Shown piece after piece: positions 1-11,386 of a stretch of 64,000 bases of DNA. The translations under genes and the position numbers were made by a program. This DNA is from Apodospora peruviana (Eukaryota; Ascomycota; Sordariomycetes; Sordariales; Lasiosphaeriaceae), in NCBI GenBank assembly GCA_033439685.1, contig JAUEDM010000002.1, positions 744,001 through 808,000 on the forward strand, read 5' to 3'. Positions within the stretch are counted from its first letter, which is position 1. Every line of letters starts with the position of its first letter. A model generated the notes under the pieces. The model was not told the DNA's origin and searched no databases. It saw only the letters and a list, made by a program, of their open reading frames with translations.

Positions 1-2483
1 GGTCTGGGTCAGTCGAATGCTTGATAAGACGAAGGCCAACTTGAAACTCATGGATGTCCCATAGACTATGGGCAGTGGGCGAGAGAGGAAGGATGTTGCT
101 CTCCTCCTTCATATTCAGGGCTCTCTATGAGCGTATCAGCTAATTTAAACGTAGCTAAGTTTGTAGTGTCGTAGGAATATTCTCGTTGTTTCTTATGCCG
201 TTACTCGGCTAGTACACCTGAGTTCCGGGTCGAGCTCTCAGGTTTACTAGCAGATGGAACCTGATGAGGCTCAGAGCTTGGAACGGCCTGGGCGGATTTT
301 GCTACACGGACTCGGAATTGTTGGCATTATCGTTCTCCCGGGCCTGGATGACTTGATCATCATGATGTTCACGGGGACCAGGCTTGGGCTCTTCCGACTC
401 GCTGTCCTTTTCTGACTCGGTATTATCCTTCGATATGGTATTGTCCTGGACTGCTTCCTTGTCCGAGTATTCAAGGTTATATATTGGACTATAGTTACGA
501 CGCCCTGGATACGGCTCTCTACCGTACCTAGATAGTGGTCTCCACGCTCTTACTCGCTCTCGTCATCGCGACTATTACCTATCTGGTATTCAGATCTGTT
601 CCCGCCATATCCAACTAGACGTGTGTCGTAGTCGGGGTCCCTCTGATCCTGCATTGACCCGTCAGCAAAGGAAATCATCTGGTGCCGGCCGTCCTTGTCG
701 ACATCGGGGCCGATGAGAACCGACGCACCCCTGCCCGCCGACTTTATGCTTCATTACTACGGGGAAGCTGGAACGAAGGATGAACGATTCCGTCGGTTCC
801 GACCTCTTTCCCCATGAATTCAAACACTTTGGACATGAGAAGGATGTTTAGCTTCTGCTTCTTGTTGTCCCAGTCGTGCTTTGCGGGGATAATTATACCG
901 ACTTGCTAAAGCTCCTAAACAAATTGGCGACTATCATCGAATTTGTCGTCGCCATACTGTCCTCGACTGAGTTGACTCTCTCTTTAATATTCAATCTGAT
1001 CTCCCCGCTAATCTGATGGTTCCGCACCCAGCCAGAATTCCTCGCCATAATGGGAGAGTACCGTTCAGCAGACATCTGCCTCGTGGTTACGATTGCGAGC
1101 TGCAAGACGATGGAAGGGGAAAGAAAACGTAGATCTATCAGGAGCGGCGAATTGGGGCTGAAGCCGAAGTATATCAACGGGCCATTGATCCTTAGGTTGG
1201 ACTTTCATGAAGTGGTCGTCGCTAGCTAAGCCATCCGCCGACATGTCGATGCCAGCCTCTTGGCCACCGAGACCAGGATGGCAAAGCTACAGGACCAGGT
1301 GGACAAGCTCATACGCGAAAACCGGCGGCTCGGCGAAGAGCTCAGCAAACGCCCTACCGAAGACGATCTAACTGGACCGACCAAACGCCCCCGATATTTA
1401 GAGGCGATAAAGTCGTTAGGCCGACGCGCCGCAGTATCGCCGACGATTCGACTACCGGTAGAGGGAGGAAGCTTAAAAGGACCGAAAGGACTAGGACTTT
1501 TCAAAGCGGCAGTAGATGAGGATTAAACGCTACGTGTAATCTCGATTGCTTAGAATACTAATGGCTAGTCGGCTTTATTAAGCTACACCTGGTTAATTCG
1601 GATAAGAACAGTTTGGAGTTTGGAGTGTATGTAGAAAGGCTTTTGTAGCTACACTGGGAGATTGTCTTTCGTTGAAAGGCGGCAGTTGTTACGTGAGAGA
1701 TATGGCTGGCACAGTCAGAACAGGCTTTGCCTGTTGAGGGCGTGGCTGGGGGAAGCCGACGGGAGAGAGGACCGCGCCGGTTGTGAGGTGGCGGGTGATT
1801 CTGTGGGTTGTATGATGTTTGTGGATTGGAGGACCTAGGGCGTGATGGTAGTGGTGGTGCCGATGGGTGTCTCAGGCTACGCCAACTTGGCTTGATACCC
1901 AATTCGGACTGGGATCCCTCCCACGGTTGGGACCCTGATGAGCCTGAGTTTACCAGCTGCAAGCATTGTCCCCTCACCTGCTGCTGTGTCGGAACAGGCA
2001 AACACAACTCAGCCTCTATCAGCATCTTTCACGAACTATAACTGGAACGCGTTGATGGCAATGCTTCCGGACAATGATGCTATCCACTGGACCAGGACAA
2101 GCTGCAATCGCTGATCCCCAATCCCAAGTTGCCGATGTGGACATCGAGGTCACAATTTCCACCTTGGTGGAGAGCAAGGGGGGAGAAGAGCACAGGCCGA
2201 TATAGCAAACAGAACACACACATTATGGCTTAAAAAACACACACTATAGGTTACAAAACAAAAATCACTGTTAAAGAGGCATGAAAATGAGTATGACAAT
2301 AACTATTATTGCCTATCGTTTATGGGGTAAACACCCCCATGGTGATGAGCAAACGCCCAATTTAAAATCACCAGACTCCCCAGGCCGGCAAGATGAACCT
2401 ATTAAGCCCAACCTGATTACCTATGCAAGATTATGCCAGATGACGTTAATCGAAAATCTCCAAAGACCCAGCGGACGATTATC
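1..2483. other. gene-poor stretch with weak coding-like remnants
   Basis: No convincing complete gene is visible. On the minus strand two pieces look protein-like: about 893-1177 (a helical, charged stretch with VNSVEDSMATTNSMIVANL) and about 271-500 (very acidic/basic, with NTESEKDSESEEPKPGP). They lie in different frames with stops between them, so at best they are parts of one decayed gene. On the plus strand 1260-1526 reads as a short coiled-coil-like peptide (AKLQDQVDKLIRENRRLGEE) that overlaps no minus remnant. None of these can be named. The part from about 1530 to 2480 shows nothing I can support. Confidence 0.3.
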
Positions 2484-3668
2484 CTATGATCGCAGCAGCG
2501 GTGTCTCCTCCGACGAGTGCGCGCTGCTGGCGCCACTTCCATCTCCGTTACCACTACCACGGCGCGAGGACGACGTACCGACAGCAACAACAGTAACGCT
2601 GGCCCGGTCCGGATCAACCGTCGCCTCGCGATAGAACCAGCCAACACAGATACCGGCACCAGGGCCAGCAACGACCGACGCAGCCACACAAACGAGCGCG
2701 ACCTTCCAGCCTGCCTCCACAAACAGCCAGTACAGCGTCGTCAGGGCGATGAAGAAGGCGTCGATAACAATAAACTTGAGGGTTGCGCGAGTCATCTCCT
2801 TCTCGTCGTTTGGTCGGAAGAACGAATACAAAAACAGGGCGTGCGAGACGATCGAGCAGAGCACCGGGAGGGCGTACATGCCCGCCAGCGCGAGGCGGCT
2901 CGACTCGAGGTGGAAGCTGGCGTCCCAGTCGTCGGACAGAAACAGCGTCATGCCCTTGCGGATCGCCTGGCGGATGAGCGAGACCCAGACGGGGAAGAGG
3001 AGCCAGACCAGAACGGTGATGCCTGCGGAATCGGTGCTGTTGAGAGCGATCATGAGGATCGAGGGGAGGATGTAGCCGACGGCAACTGCGACGGGGATGG
3101 CAACAATCTCGGCGACTTTGGTCAGGTGGCGCATCTGTTCGCCAAAGTTGGGGTCGGTCGGGCCGGTCAAATCGGAAACACCCTGGCGGCGGGCGAGGAT
3201 GATCTCGCGGCTGCGGTGGAAGAAGGCCGGGATGATGACGAGCTGCCAGACGATGGCGCCGCCGGCGAGGTTGAAGACGAGCCAGGCTCCCGTGGGGTAG
3301 GCGATCAGGATCGAGGGGGCGTTGCAGATGCGAGCGGCTTCGACGGTGCTGACGGTCAGTAGACCGGCGATGAAGCTCAGGACGCCCGACATGATGCAGG
3401 CTGAGCGGACGCTGGCGAGGGCCTCTTGGAAGAAGGAGACCAGGAAGCACAGCGGGGTGGCGATGACCGGGACGTGGTGGGTGATCCACGGCAGGCGAGC
3501 ACGTGCATGGCACTGGGAATATAGCATGGGAAGGTTTGTGTCGCTGTGCGCGAAGAGTATGAGAGCGGTCAGGATGGCCAGCAGGATAGGCGGGACGACC
3601 AGGTAGCGGAGAGAAAGGCGGTGCACGGCGTTGAGCGGGCGGCCGCCGGTGGTGATGGGAGCGTCCAT
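2484..3668 (-). CDS. polytopic membrane protein, probably vacuolar
   Basis: This is a single uninterrupted frame of 394 residues. About nine hydrophobic segments can be seen, near residues 19-40, 62-85, 88-110, 120-150, 185-205, 215-240, 260-285, 300-320 and 325-350. A hydrophilic Ser/Gly-rich tail of about 45 residues follows. The extreme C-terminus is EETPLLRS, which fits the acidic dileucine signal [DE]xxxL[LI] used for vacuole/lysosome sorting, so a vacuolar membrane location is inferred. I do not recognise the family. Its size and topology resemble unnamed multi-pass proteins found in some fungal secondary-metabolite clusters, but no biosynthetic gene is adjacent. The ATG at 3666-3668 is the first in frame. 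The opposite strand also carries long open frames, which are taken to be shadows. Confidence 0.8.
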   Translation of the reverse strand: MDAPITTGGRPLNAVHRLSLRYLVVPPILLAILTALILFAHSDTNLPMLYSQCHARARLPWITHHVPVIATPLCFLVSFFQEALASVRSACIMSGVLSFIAGLLTVSTVEAARICNAPSILIAYPTGAWLVFNLAGGAIVWQLVIIPAFFHRSREIILARRQGVSDLTGPTDPNFGEQMRHLTKVAEIVAIPVAVAVGYILPSILMIALNSTDSAGITVLVWLLFPVWVSLIRQAIRKGMTLFLSDDWDASFHLESSRLALAGMYALPVLCSIVSHALFLYSFFRPNDEKEMTRATLKFIVIDAFFIALTTLYWLFVEAGWKVALVCVAASVVAGPGAGICVGWFYREATVDPDRASVTVVAVGTSSSRRGSGNGDGSGASSAHSSEETPLLRS

Positions 3669-4612
3669 TTTGAGGGTTTTGTTATGGCGTCTCCTGTTTA
3701 TATGTGTGGCGAGAGACCGAAGCTGAGGTGCTTAGGTTGATGAAGCCAGGAGGTGAAGGTATTCCTAGGTTGGTTGGTGGCAGTAGAGCAGAACAGCAAG
3801 TCTCTCCTTTTGCAATAGACTGGAAGCTGAGGTGCTTATTCGACGGAGCTAGAGGTAAACGCTACTTCTGGCTTCTGGCTTTCCAGAAGCAGAGCCAGCA
3901 GGCGAGGGTCTGGGAGGTATGCTGGTTCGAAGCTGAAGCCGAGATGTGAACTGCCAGGGATCCGTCCGTCTGAGCGAGGGGAGAGAAAACCAAAAACACC
4001 GCCCGGGGAAAAAAAAAAAATCAAAAGCTGAAACTCGAAAATAGTTTCTCTTTGAAAAAAGCCAGGACGAGTAGACCGAGTTAGTGAAATACGTGAGGGA
4101 AGAAAGTGACTTGCGCGGGGTGTGGATGTGCAGTTCGTGGCTCACTTCCTCATGGTCTCGACGTGTGTTCTCGTGATTGTTTTTGTTAGGATTGTCTCAC
4201 GGTCGTTGCCAGTTGGCTCAGGTGATTGATTCCCCGGGGTCCAGTTTTCTGAGCTTATGCGGGGTCCTGCTACCCCCTGCAGTTTGCACCTTAGCCCGAG
4301 GACCCCGGTCCCGCCCTGTCTGGTCGATCACGTGCAGTACCCCGAAGGGTGGGGAGACCGGCTGAGCGAGAAGGAGGACAGGGGGTGTGCCAAGTCCTTC
4401 GCGCTCTGTACGCTGTAATGGAGGGTGTCACTGGGGACAGCCTCAACTTCGGCCAGACGACGGCACTCTCTCCAACACTCGTTACCGCGACTTGCCAACG
4501 TGTTTACACGACTTTTTAGCAACTCAGCGGAACCCTCTTGACAACACAAATCAATTTTCAAACTCACTAACATTTTAAAATCGATCTCTCTCGGTCCTCC
4601 CAGGCGAAGAGA
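3669..4612. other. intergenic, no gene seen
   Basis: This is the common upstream region of the minus-strand membrane protein and the plus-strand small protein. A 16-base phrase starting gaagctgaggtg occurs near 3719 and again near 3824. There is an A-run at about 4010-4020. No RNA gene or promoter element stands out. Confidence 0.5.
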
Positions 4613-5035
4613 ATGCCGAAAGCCCCCGACAAATCCTCGAGAGCCTCGGAGCAAGACAAATCATCAAAGAGCAAAACAAGAAAGCCCGCCGCTGAACCTT
4701 CTTCAAGCCAGTCGATAATCAAACTGTCATCCTTGCCGCCCCGGACTCGTCAGAATACCACGAACAACGATCACCCGCGCGAACTCCTCGAGAGCCTCCT
4801 CGCTCTCCCGGTTATCCTCTTCCTATTCAAGTTCCTGCTTGCCATGGTCCATCTTCTTTCAAGTATGACGGGCTCGCAACAGCAAGAAAATAAGGCTTCT
4901 GATATCGGGACTGACGAAGATGACGGCACAACTCGCGACGAATCTGTTGGTCTGAAGAAGGGAGAGAAGACGTTGAAGAAACGGGCGGTGGCCTCTCGGC
5001 GGGGAGACCTTCTTGGGAAGAAGTTGAGGGACTAA
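4613..5035 (+). CDS. small basic hypothetical protein with one hydrophobic segment
   Basis: This is a 140-residue frame starting MPKAPDKSSRASEQDKSSK. The first 60 residues are rich in Lys, Ser and Pro. Residues about 61-87 (LLALPVILFLFKFLLAMVHL) form one strongly hydrophobic stretch that could be a membrane anchor. The rest is acidic and then basic (KKGEKTLKKRAVASRRGDLLGKK). The layout suggests a small single-pass membrane protein with both ends polar. No family is recognised. The ATG lies after a pyrimidine-rich leader. Without homologs it could still be a fortuitous frame, although its composition is protein-like. Confidence 0.5.
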   Translation: MPKAPDKSSRASEQDKSSKSKTRKPAAEPSSSQSIIKLSSLPPRTRQNTTNNDHPRELLESLLALPVILFLFKFLLAMVHLLSSMTGSQQQENKASDIGTDEDDGTTRDESVGLKKGEKTLKKRAVASRRGDLLGKKLRD

Positions 5036-6040
5036 AGAAGGGGTTCGGTTTTAATTCTTTGTTATTGGTTTGTTGGATATGTGGCTTGTCAAGGGGCAAA
5101 AAGTGGCCCGGTCGCTGGCTACGCTGGCTTGGAGAGACAAGCCGCAAAGTCAAGTTTTATGCCTTCTTCAACTTCTCTGCTTTCCCTTTGTTTCACCACA
5201 TCTTTCAACCTCTGCTCTATGTCTCTTTTCAGACTCGACGGAATCCAATCGATATGACCGCGCCATCAGAGAATTTGCATGGATCGCAACAATCCACAGA
5301 CAGGCAGAGAGGTGTTACAGAAACACGAGTCGCGGTATCGTGCGACTTCGCAGTCCATGATACGTGGTTCACAGTCCACCTGGCCGGAATCGCGTCTCAC
5401 GGACAATGAAAGGCATCGGAAGCCGTGAGACCACCTGCTCTCCGTGGCCCACGACCTCGCCCTCACAGAGAAGGCAAGCTGCAGGCAGCGAGACATCCAA
5501 TGTCCAACACGCTCAGCAAATTGCGGCTTCGACTTCGATACCAGTGCGGTGCAGCACAGATCAGACATAGGCAACGAGACTGTAACCCAACCCATATCAC
5601 TCTTTATTAAATAAAGGTTATTATTAGATGACTTGCTGGAGTTGATAGCAGGACATTGCTTTGCCGCGCGAGCACGACATGCCGTGGAGACCTCGAAAAC
5701 ATCAATGGGCCTGGAAACCACCCGTACAGGTTAACGGTTCTTACTCTTATACAATTGTCAGCGGCAGAACGGTCATATATCAAGGGCATTGTCCCGTCGC
5801 TGTTTTACTTCTTCAAGAACTTTCACCAGGTTGTTGGAAGTGCGCAAGATGTAAGGTTAACAACCGGTACGTATTACTCAAACCTTCCAATTGATCTGGC
5901 TCAACCCGCTCACCATACTGGCTATTTCTTAACTCCACCAATTTAGCAAGGGTGGTCTCCCTACTCCCGGCCTGTGATATACTCTTGCGACCTGTTCCAG
6001 TGAGCGAGGTTGAGTCTGGACAGAAGGCGCCTTTTCCGTC
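5036..6040. other. intergenic, no gene seen
   Basis: Only short overlapping frames without recognisable motifs are present. There is an AT-rich patch near 5600-5640. Nothing is assigned. Confidence 0.5.
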
Positions 6041-9000
6041 ATGGACTACCAAACCTCCCATCAGTCTGGCGAGTTACTGTCGTTCACCCGATTCCGAACT
6101 CTGATCACCGTTTTCCAAAGAAAGTTCGACGTATCCGTGACCGATGTCCTGAGATATTCCGCGGAGCTCGACCACGTGCCCACCGGGGCAGAAAATGAAG
6201 TTCTTGTTCTATTGGATCTCTCCTCTCCTATGTTCTTGCAAGGGCCGGGAGTGCTCAATGTTGCGCTTCTTCTGAACGGAAACGGGATACTTTGCGAAGA
6301 GCCGTGTCTGGTGACTGCTGGACTGTTTCGGCATGACAGGCAAGAGGAGGACGGAAAAGAAGTATATTTCAGAGCCGTCACTTCGACGTTCGAGCTGCAA
6401 AGCGCAGCTCGAGGAACGGTAAGCTTCCTGCTGATGGATATAATACAAACCAGGTCGGTACTATGCTCTTGGCAGTTCTTTTCAGCCCCGCCGGTGAAGA
6501 AGGGGAAATCGTCATCAACCTGTTGGCGCCTCCGGGCGGCTTCGTCCACCTTTGGAAACTCGACATCCCCATTCGCCTCCAAATGTTGCCGAGAACGCCA
6601 ACGGGACTATTGTGCGGGCGTTGTTGGATCAACCACACAGGCTGAAGACGGGGAGACCGAGTATCTCGACGCACAAGACTGCGAAGGAGTGACCGTTATA
6701 TTACGCGCAGCCAAAAGGGGTATGCTTGCGAATAATACCGCTGTTCTAAGCATGCTCGTTCAGGAGGGGGTCCGCAACCATGGACCTCATTCGAACTGGA
6801 GTAACGAGCTTCTGCATTTGGCCTCTGCAAATGGATGGTATGCTCTCGTCAAAGTTCTCCTAATAGAGAAGTGCGTCGTCGTGGATACTCAAATGCTCGA
6901 CGTAAGAACGAACGACCTTGTGACACCCCTGTTTGTTGCAGCTAGGAACGGCGATCCTCTAGTCGTCGATTTACTTTAGGTTTGGCCAGGCAGATCGCGA
7001 CTACGTTACCTCAAAACACAAAGACAACCCCCTTGATATTCGCGATCAGTGGCAATGCGAGCCCGGCTCGCAAAGCAGCGGTTGCCCACAACTTGTTGAA
7101 GCACGGCAATGTCGACATATCTAGAAAAAGAGGCTGCTGGGCATAGCGCAATGAGCCTGGCGACTCAGCAGAACTTGCTGGGATTCATGACGTTGATGGT
7201 ATTATAAGCAGAATTGAGAGAAAGATGGCCCGCTCGCCGCCACAGTTTCGAATCTCGAGCCAACCATGGATGACGAGTTCATGGCGACCGTCACCGAATT
7301 CAATATCCAATCCGACATTGCACTGAGTCTTTCTAATGCTCAATCTTTTCACCTCCCTCTTTGAGGATTCCTTGACTGCTGAGTGCAATGGCAAGCTAAA
7401 CCTCGATACTTCTAGGTCTTAATGAACCAACTTTACCATACACCCTTGGCACCAGTGCATACAATACTGAAACCTGAGCGCTGGGTTCGTCGACAACATC
7501 AGATATGGGCCCAGGGGCGGGAGAAATTCACCATGCACGGTTCATGCGACCACTTTGTCAGGCTTTTCGCGACACTTCGAGCGGTGAGTTGTATGTTTTG
7601 ATCGTGTTTGGGATATAACTGATCAGCTTCCTCTACAGTTGTCAAGAGTGAACCAGACCTACAGAACAAGGACGCCGACTTTTTTGAATTTTGTAAACTT
7701 TGATAATTCCATTATAAGCAGTACAAACACCTAATATCGCCGTTCTAGATGCCCTACTTAAGCTGGGACATCCGAGGCAAGCAGACCCAGCACGAAGATA
7801 TCATGGCCTTGAAAGCTCGGCCAGGTCGACAGAAGCATCCTGGTCCAAAGAGCAAAAGCTGCTAAACGAATACTTGTATGATCCAAGCCAATCCACTCCT
7901 CCCCTCGAATCAAAGGCCAGTCAACATGATGCGTCACGTCTATCAGCTCGCAGGGCAAACAAAATGCATCAAATGCATGTGCGCAGGACCTTGGACTAAT
8001 ACTACTATCACACCCTGGAACACACAAAGAAAAGAGACAGAGACCAGGTCATATCCCGGGCTGACTGTCAAAAGAACCGGGTCCCGAATGAGAAGGTTTT
8101 GACTATGGTGGACCAGCTATGGCTGTGAGTGGTTGCAGGACGCGGAGGACAACCCGACACCGTCATCACGTGTTTCCCTAATAGAGACAAGAGTCTGGGT
8201 CTCAAATGCAAAGAACACCAGACACTCACTGGGCTATACACATCGTCAGGAAGCTGTCGCGGATGCCACGAAACCAACATCATAGACGACCCCGACAAAT
8301 CCGGATTTACCGAAGTCCTCATGCGGATCAAGGTCCATCCCCTTGACGACCCATCCTCAGTGAGATCATCCCGTGACCTTGCGAGACTAATCGTCTCCAT
8401 GTGCTCCAGGAACTATTTAGAGATAGGAAGTCCAGATGAACGTTTCCGGTTTTCTGAGCAGTATGAAATTGCCATTGGTAACGTAGTAAGCAACTCTGTC
8501 CTGCCCAAAGGCATGCTTCTCACACGATTGAGCAAACAGTTCTAACTAGCAAGTCTACAAGGTACGAAGAGAAGCAAGTCTGTTCGAAGAATTCACCAAC
8601 ATGATACTGACACCAGAGGGCGGACGTCTTCACAATAGAAGAGAAAGTGCCGTTATCAGAGAGTTGATCCCTGAGCAAGACGGCAACGCCAAGAAGGTAG
8701 AATCAACCATGCCATTTGACACAGAGAGTGGGCAACATGAGGCCGCCAAGGAACTTGACGCTCTGAGATCTGAGATAGAGATCGCAAACCCAATGGCGCA
8801 GGCGTATAAAGCCTTCAACGGCGGTATCCCTCGCCAGCGGGCTAGTGGCAGCACGACAAACTTCGATCAACAGGCTGCATCGGAAACAAGCAATAGGCGT
8901 CTTGGTCCTCGAGAACCGGCGACTGCGTTCAATTAAGCAAGACCGAGTTATTGACAGACGACCGGATTCAAGAAAAGAAGAACTGGCAGAAAAGCGCAAT

Positions 9001-9653
9001 GGAGGAAGCAAGCACAACGCGGAGGTCTACCTAGCTGGTGGCAACAGTTATATTGGTTTGGGATCGACGAAAGAGCGCGCCACGCTCCTCGCTTGTCTCG
9101 CCGCTCACATCCGTCCAGCTAAGCATCGACCAAATAGATAGCATGGCAGCCAGGGCGGCCGACCCTACAGATCTGTGAGTTCGGGTTTCGGCGCCCCGTC
9201 CGTTATAAGATACAAGAAAACAACACGCTCTAACTTGGATACTTATTTTTGCTGTGTAGCTCAACCTGCTCGTGGACCTTCTGCAAAAGCAGAGCAACGT
9301 CATCAATACACGGTCGACGACAATACTGAGCGAGCAGTCTCTCCAGAAGTCAAGGGAGAACGAGAAACAGGGCAAGACCCTCCTGGTCTTTACCATCGTG
9401 ACCATAGTATTCGTATGCAAAAGCACAATAGTGCAATCACTTCCAGAACTGAATTTCGTTTGGGGATTTCCCGTCGAACATTGTTTCTAACAAGCTTTTC
9501 TCTCCATCAGTTAGTTACCTCTGTCCTTCCCCGCCGCCTTCTTTGCTATTCCAATCACACAGTTCAAGCGGGATGCGCCGGGCGACCCTGCGATGCCTGG
9601 GGCAAGTTCAACACTCAACCTCAACTACGTTTCGGCGATTCTATGTAAGTAAA
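6041..9653 (+). pseudogene. decayed ankyrin-repeat / CorA-like membrane protein gene
   Basis: The pieces match, in order, the fungal family that joins ankyrin repeats to a CorA-like C-terminus. Ankyrin-like text is found at about 6041-7140 (NELLHLASANGWYALVKVLL, then NDLVTPLFVAARNGDPLV, then TTPLIFAISGNASPARKAAV after a frame change at 6979). The family signature upstream of the CorA part is readable at about 7970-8200 but carries two in-frame stops. TAA at 8000 replaces the expected Gln in RRTLD-*-YYY, and TGA at 8122 replaces the expected Trp after MVDQLWL. The C-terminal membrane part is well kept: NLLVDLLQKQSNVINTRS, GKTLLVFTIVTIVF, PLSFPAAFFAIPITQF. Two ordinary introns still fit there (about 9177-9259 and 9413-9514). 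The end after 9653 is missing or lies past another intron. The CAA to TAA change is in CpA context, as repeat-induced point mutation would give, but one site is not proof. A gene with unusual splicing is the alternative. Confidence 0.72.
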
Positions 9654-10211
9654 CTAATATCTCAAGATACGCATGATCTAGATATAATTATGCAAAATTA
9701 GAAAAAGTCCGCCTGCTGATTTATCGATGTCACCACGACGCTTGACATTCGTTGGGAAATAGTCCCGGTATCTGCGGCCATCACTGGGTCCTTGATCTAC
9801 GTGGCTTTCCGATTCGAATCCATCAGCATCGGATGGCTGTGGTATTAGACATGTACTGTATGGGACTTGATGTATCGGTTGACTCTGGAACTTTGGGTCC
9901 TTCTCACATCTAGGTTGGAGGATGACAGGACAGTCTGATAGCAAGATTGGGCTACCCACGTGGGTAGGTACAGACAGTATTACACGGGGTTGTCAATTTT
10001 CAAAGTTAGTGGTTTCAATGGAGGAGCGGAACATAGGCGTACTACTTAAGCTACGGGGAATATAAATACATTTATAAAGGAGTGTTAGGTAACCCATTAT
10101 CTAGTATCTTGAGAAAGAAATCGGCGGGAGAGGCTGTGATTAGCATGTTCTCATCAGCCTCCAAACCCCAGATGCCCCAAACGCAGTACCTAGGCCCAGT
10201 GCTCCCCAAAA
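9654..10211. other. intergenic, no gene seen
   Basis: AT-rich sequence follows the ankyrin/CorA relic. I see no coding or RNA feature. Confidence 0.5.
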
Positions 10212-10487
10212 TCAAGGCCCCCGGGCAACAACACCGCTCCGATCAGCTTGATCAGTTCCAGAATACGTCGACCCCAGGTTACTAGCCGCATACGACCCTC
10301 CGCACTTGGCGCAAATAGCCCAGTCGGCCTCGAGCTCGACCTCCTTGTGCATTACACACCTGTCTGGTGCGGTCAGTTTGTCGCTTGTGCCTCCCTTGTG
10401 CTCGCAGGGCTTGAGGCGAAGGCGCAGGGTCTGCATGACGCCCTTGCAGCGTCTGCAGCGCTGCTCGTAGTGCGAGTAGCGGCACAT
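10212..10487 (-). CDS. small Cys-rich, possibly zinc-binding protein
   Basis: This 91-residue frame starts MCRYSHYEQRCRRCKG. It contains eight cysteines, some in CxxC spacing (CRRC, CAKC), plus His residues (KPCEHKGG, CVMHKE). This resembles short fungal proteins that open with MC and an aromatic/basic stretch and probably bind zinc. The function of that group is unknown to me. The ATG at 10485-10487 has a favourable context (GGAGATATG). The neighbourhood gives no hint: a decayed gene lies to the left and PARP lies 900 bases to the right in the same orientation. No signal peptide is visible, so it is probably intracellular. Further exons upstream cannot be excluded. Confidence 0.5.
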   Translation of the reverse strand: MCRYSHYEQRCRRCKGVMQTLRLRLKPCEHKGGTSDKLTAPDRCVMHKEVELEADWAICAKCGGSYAASNLGSTYSGTDQADRSGVVARGP

Positions 10488-11386
10488 ATCTCCTCGGGCT
10501 CTGTCTTTGTCAAAGTCGGTTTATCTTGATTCGTCCGGTCAGTCGGTCGGTCGGTTTAGGGTGCCAAGTATCTGGTTGAATAGATGTAGATGTTAGCGAA
10601 TTATAGAGAATCGGTGAGTGTCGATGGCGCAGGCACTTACTAGGAGTAAGGTTTTGAAGGAGAGGAGGAATGATTGAAAATCTCTTGTGGTTCGGCGATT
10701 TTTCCCAAGTATGGCGGAAGAAGGAGAGCAGTAACCGGTGGATGATTTCTGATATCTGATTCACGCTTCTTGTGGAGGAGATATTTTGAGCGAGAGAAAA
10801 AAAAACAAAAGTGTATATTTTCTGACGCACCCTCAAATATTTCGCGTGGAAGGGCTCACCTACGCTACCTGTACGCGCTATGGTGGAGTGGCAGACTGTC
10901 AATTCTACAGTATGTCTACGTATTGTCTAGAATCCCTCAGTTCCGCGACTGGATGAAATAGACTGGTCAATTCAACGATAAGAAGCACTAAAGCGCGCAG
11001 AATTGCGGGCCAGTAAAAAGTGCCAATGACGGGACACTCCCCAGCTATTGTCGATAGGAATCGTATAATCTTGTCTCGACTTGTCTACTGACTTATGTGT
11101 TCAAGTCCGCTAGATAAGTTTGTTCTTGGTTCTACCTTTCTACGGTACTCCTTACCTTAAGTTCAAGACGCCATCGCCAGGCACAGGAAGGAAGATGTCA
11201 GAGACTGTAGAACACAATCACAGGATAATCAACATCATACGATCCTTTCGAAAGCTTAGGCAGTATTAAAACAACCGTAACGCCAGAAGATTTAAGCCCC
11301 GATCCATCTTGCAAAGAAAATGAAAGACTCCAAAGATCGTCTCCCGTATCCTTAGTTATCCTCGAACACCCTCCAAGCCGTCTCAC
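10488..11386. other. intergenic, no gene seen
   Basis: This is the upstream region of the small Cys-rich gene and the 3' flank of PARP. It has an A-run at about 10796-10806. No feature is supported. Confidence 0.5.

Noticed and set aside
2517..3362. 281-codon plus-strand frame opposite the membrane protein
   Set aside because: It is an Asp/Glu/Arg-rich antisense shadow. The minus strand shows regular membrane segments.
7970..8130. Intron hiding the two stops of the ankyrin/CorA gene
   Set aside because: The sequence around both stops encodes conserved family motifs on each side, so splicing them out would remove conserved residues, and no good donor/acceptor pair surrounds them.
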